DNA from: Acidovorax sp. Leaf78
Lineage (GTDB): Bacteria > Pseudomonadota > Gammaproteobacteria > Burkholderiales > Burkholderiaceae_C
NCBI RefSeq assembly: GCF_001422735.1
Contig: NZ_LMLZ01000020.1
Coordinates: 541,433-605,432, forward strand
Reading direction: 5' to 3'
DNA: 64,000 nucleotides
Position numbers and translations under genes: made by a program. Shown in pieces: positions 63,961 through 64,000 of the stretch; position 1 is the first letter of the stretch, and each line of letters starts with the position of its first letter. Under the pieces are notes generated by a model. It saw only the letters and a program-made list of their open reading frames with translations. It had not been told where the DNA came from and did not search any database.

Positions 63961-64000
63961 CGCGAGGACTGCACCGTGCCCCTAGAATCGCCCCGTTGGT

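Noticed and set aside
63976..64000. Possible GTG start of a next gene with GAGGA upstream
   Set aside because: Only eight codons are visible and the same bases (CTAGAATCGCC) resemble a -10 promoter element, so neither reading can be supported.

Overview
The window is GC-rich, densely coding DNA of a betaproteobacterium of the Comamonadaceae, most like Acidovorax or a close relative. I infer this from protein similarity recalled from memory, the style of the thiamine and sulfur operons, and short intergenic repeats of the type seen in that family. No rRNA, tRNA, CRISPR array, prophage or intact insertion sequence was seen. It reads as chromosomal backbone with a large sulfur-acquisition region.

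Layout. 1-13.6 kb: the tail of an Rhs/transglutaminase-like gene, the rRNA hydroxylase rlhA, a LivK-type binding protein, a tadA gene fused to a haloalkane-dehalogenase-like hydrolase, an LD-carboxypeptidase, an adenylate cyclase-FHA protein, a penicillin acylase-family amidase, a zinc-type asparaginase and an L,D-transpeptidase. 13.8-19.6 kb (minus strand): an acyl-CoA catabolic block in the order 3-hydroxyacyl-CoA dehydrogenase, enoyl-CoA hydratase/isomerase, Crp-type regulator, APH-type kinase, acyl-CoA dehydrogenase. The last two look like a split version of the ACAD10/11 (LvaA/LvaC) system for 4-hydroxy acids. 19.7-22 kb: a FimV-like membrane protein. 22.2-28.2 kb: thiamine region, with thiO-thiS-thiG-thiE and the pyrimidine transporter gene cytX each behind its own TPP riboswitch, and thiD divergent. 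28.4-33.3 kb: a TetR regulator with a striking double operator facing a saccharopine-dehydrogenase-like gene, an AraC-GyrI regulator, an NTF2-like protein, and a ferredoxin with its reductase.

33.5-57.3 kb is dominated by sulfur. On the minus strand, tauE-cysI-DUF934-cysH-cysD-cysN performs sulfate activation and reduction. On the plus strand are an orphan sulfate-binding protein, an expanded sulfonate system (ssuE, three ssuA-like genes, ssuD, VOC protein, ssuC, ssuB, a Mop/TOBE protein), and, after a TetR-controlled oxidoreductase pair, a second nearly identical Mop/TOBE gene with a Bug-type binding protein and an arylsulfatase-like gene. A half-site pair (GCTTATGA ... CGTATAAG) precedes both the cys operon and the sulfatase operon and may be a shared CysB/SsuR-type control site. 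mnmC and yggX lie between the two halves.

57.3-64 kb: a Fur/Zur-family repressor divergent from an ABC ATPase, two DUF3526-type ABC-2 permeases and a TonB-dependent receptor, with a Fur-like palindrome in the divergent promoter. This looks like a metal-responsive transport system whose substrate cannot be read from sequence. At least three families of short non-coding repeats (six, five and two copies) lie between genes, and some encroach on gene ends.
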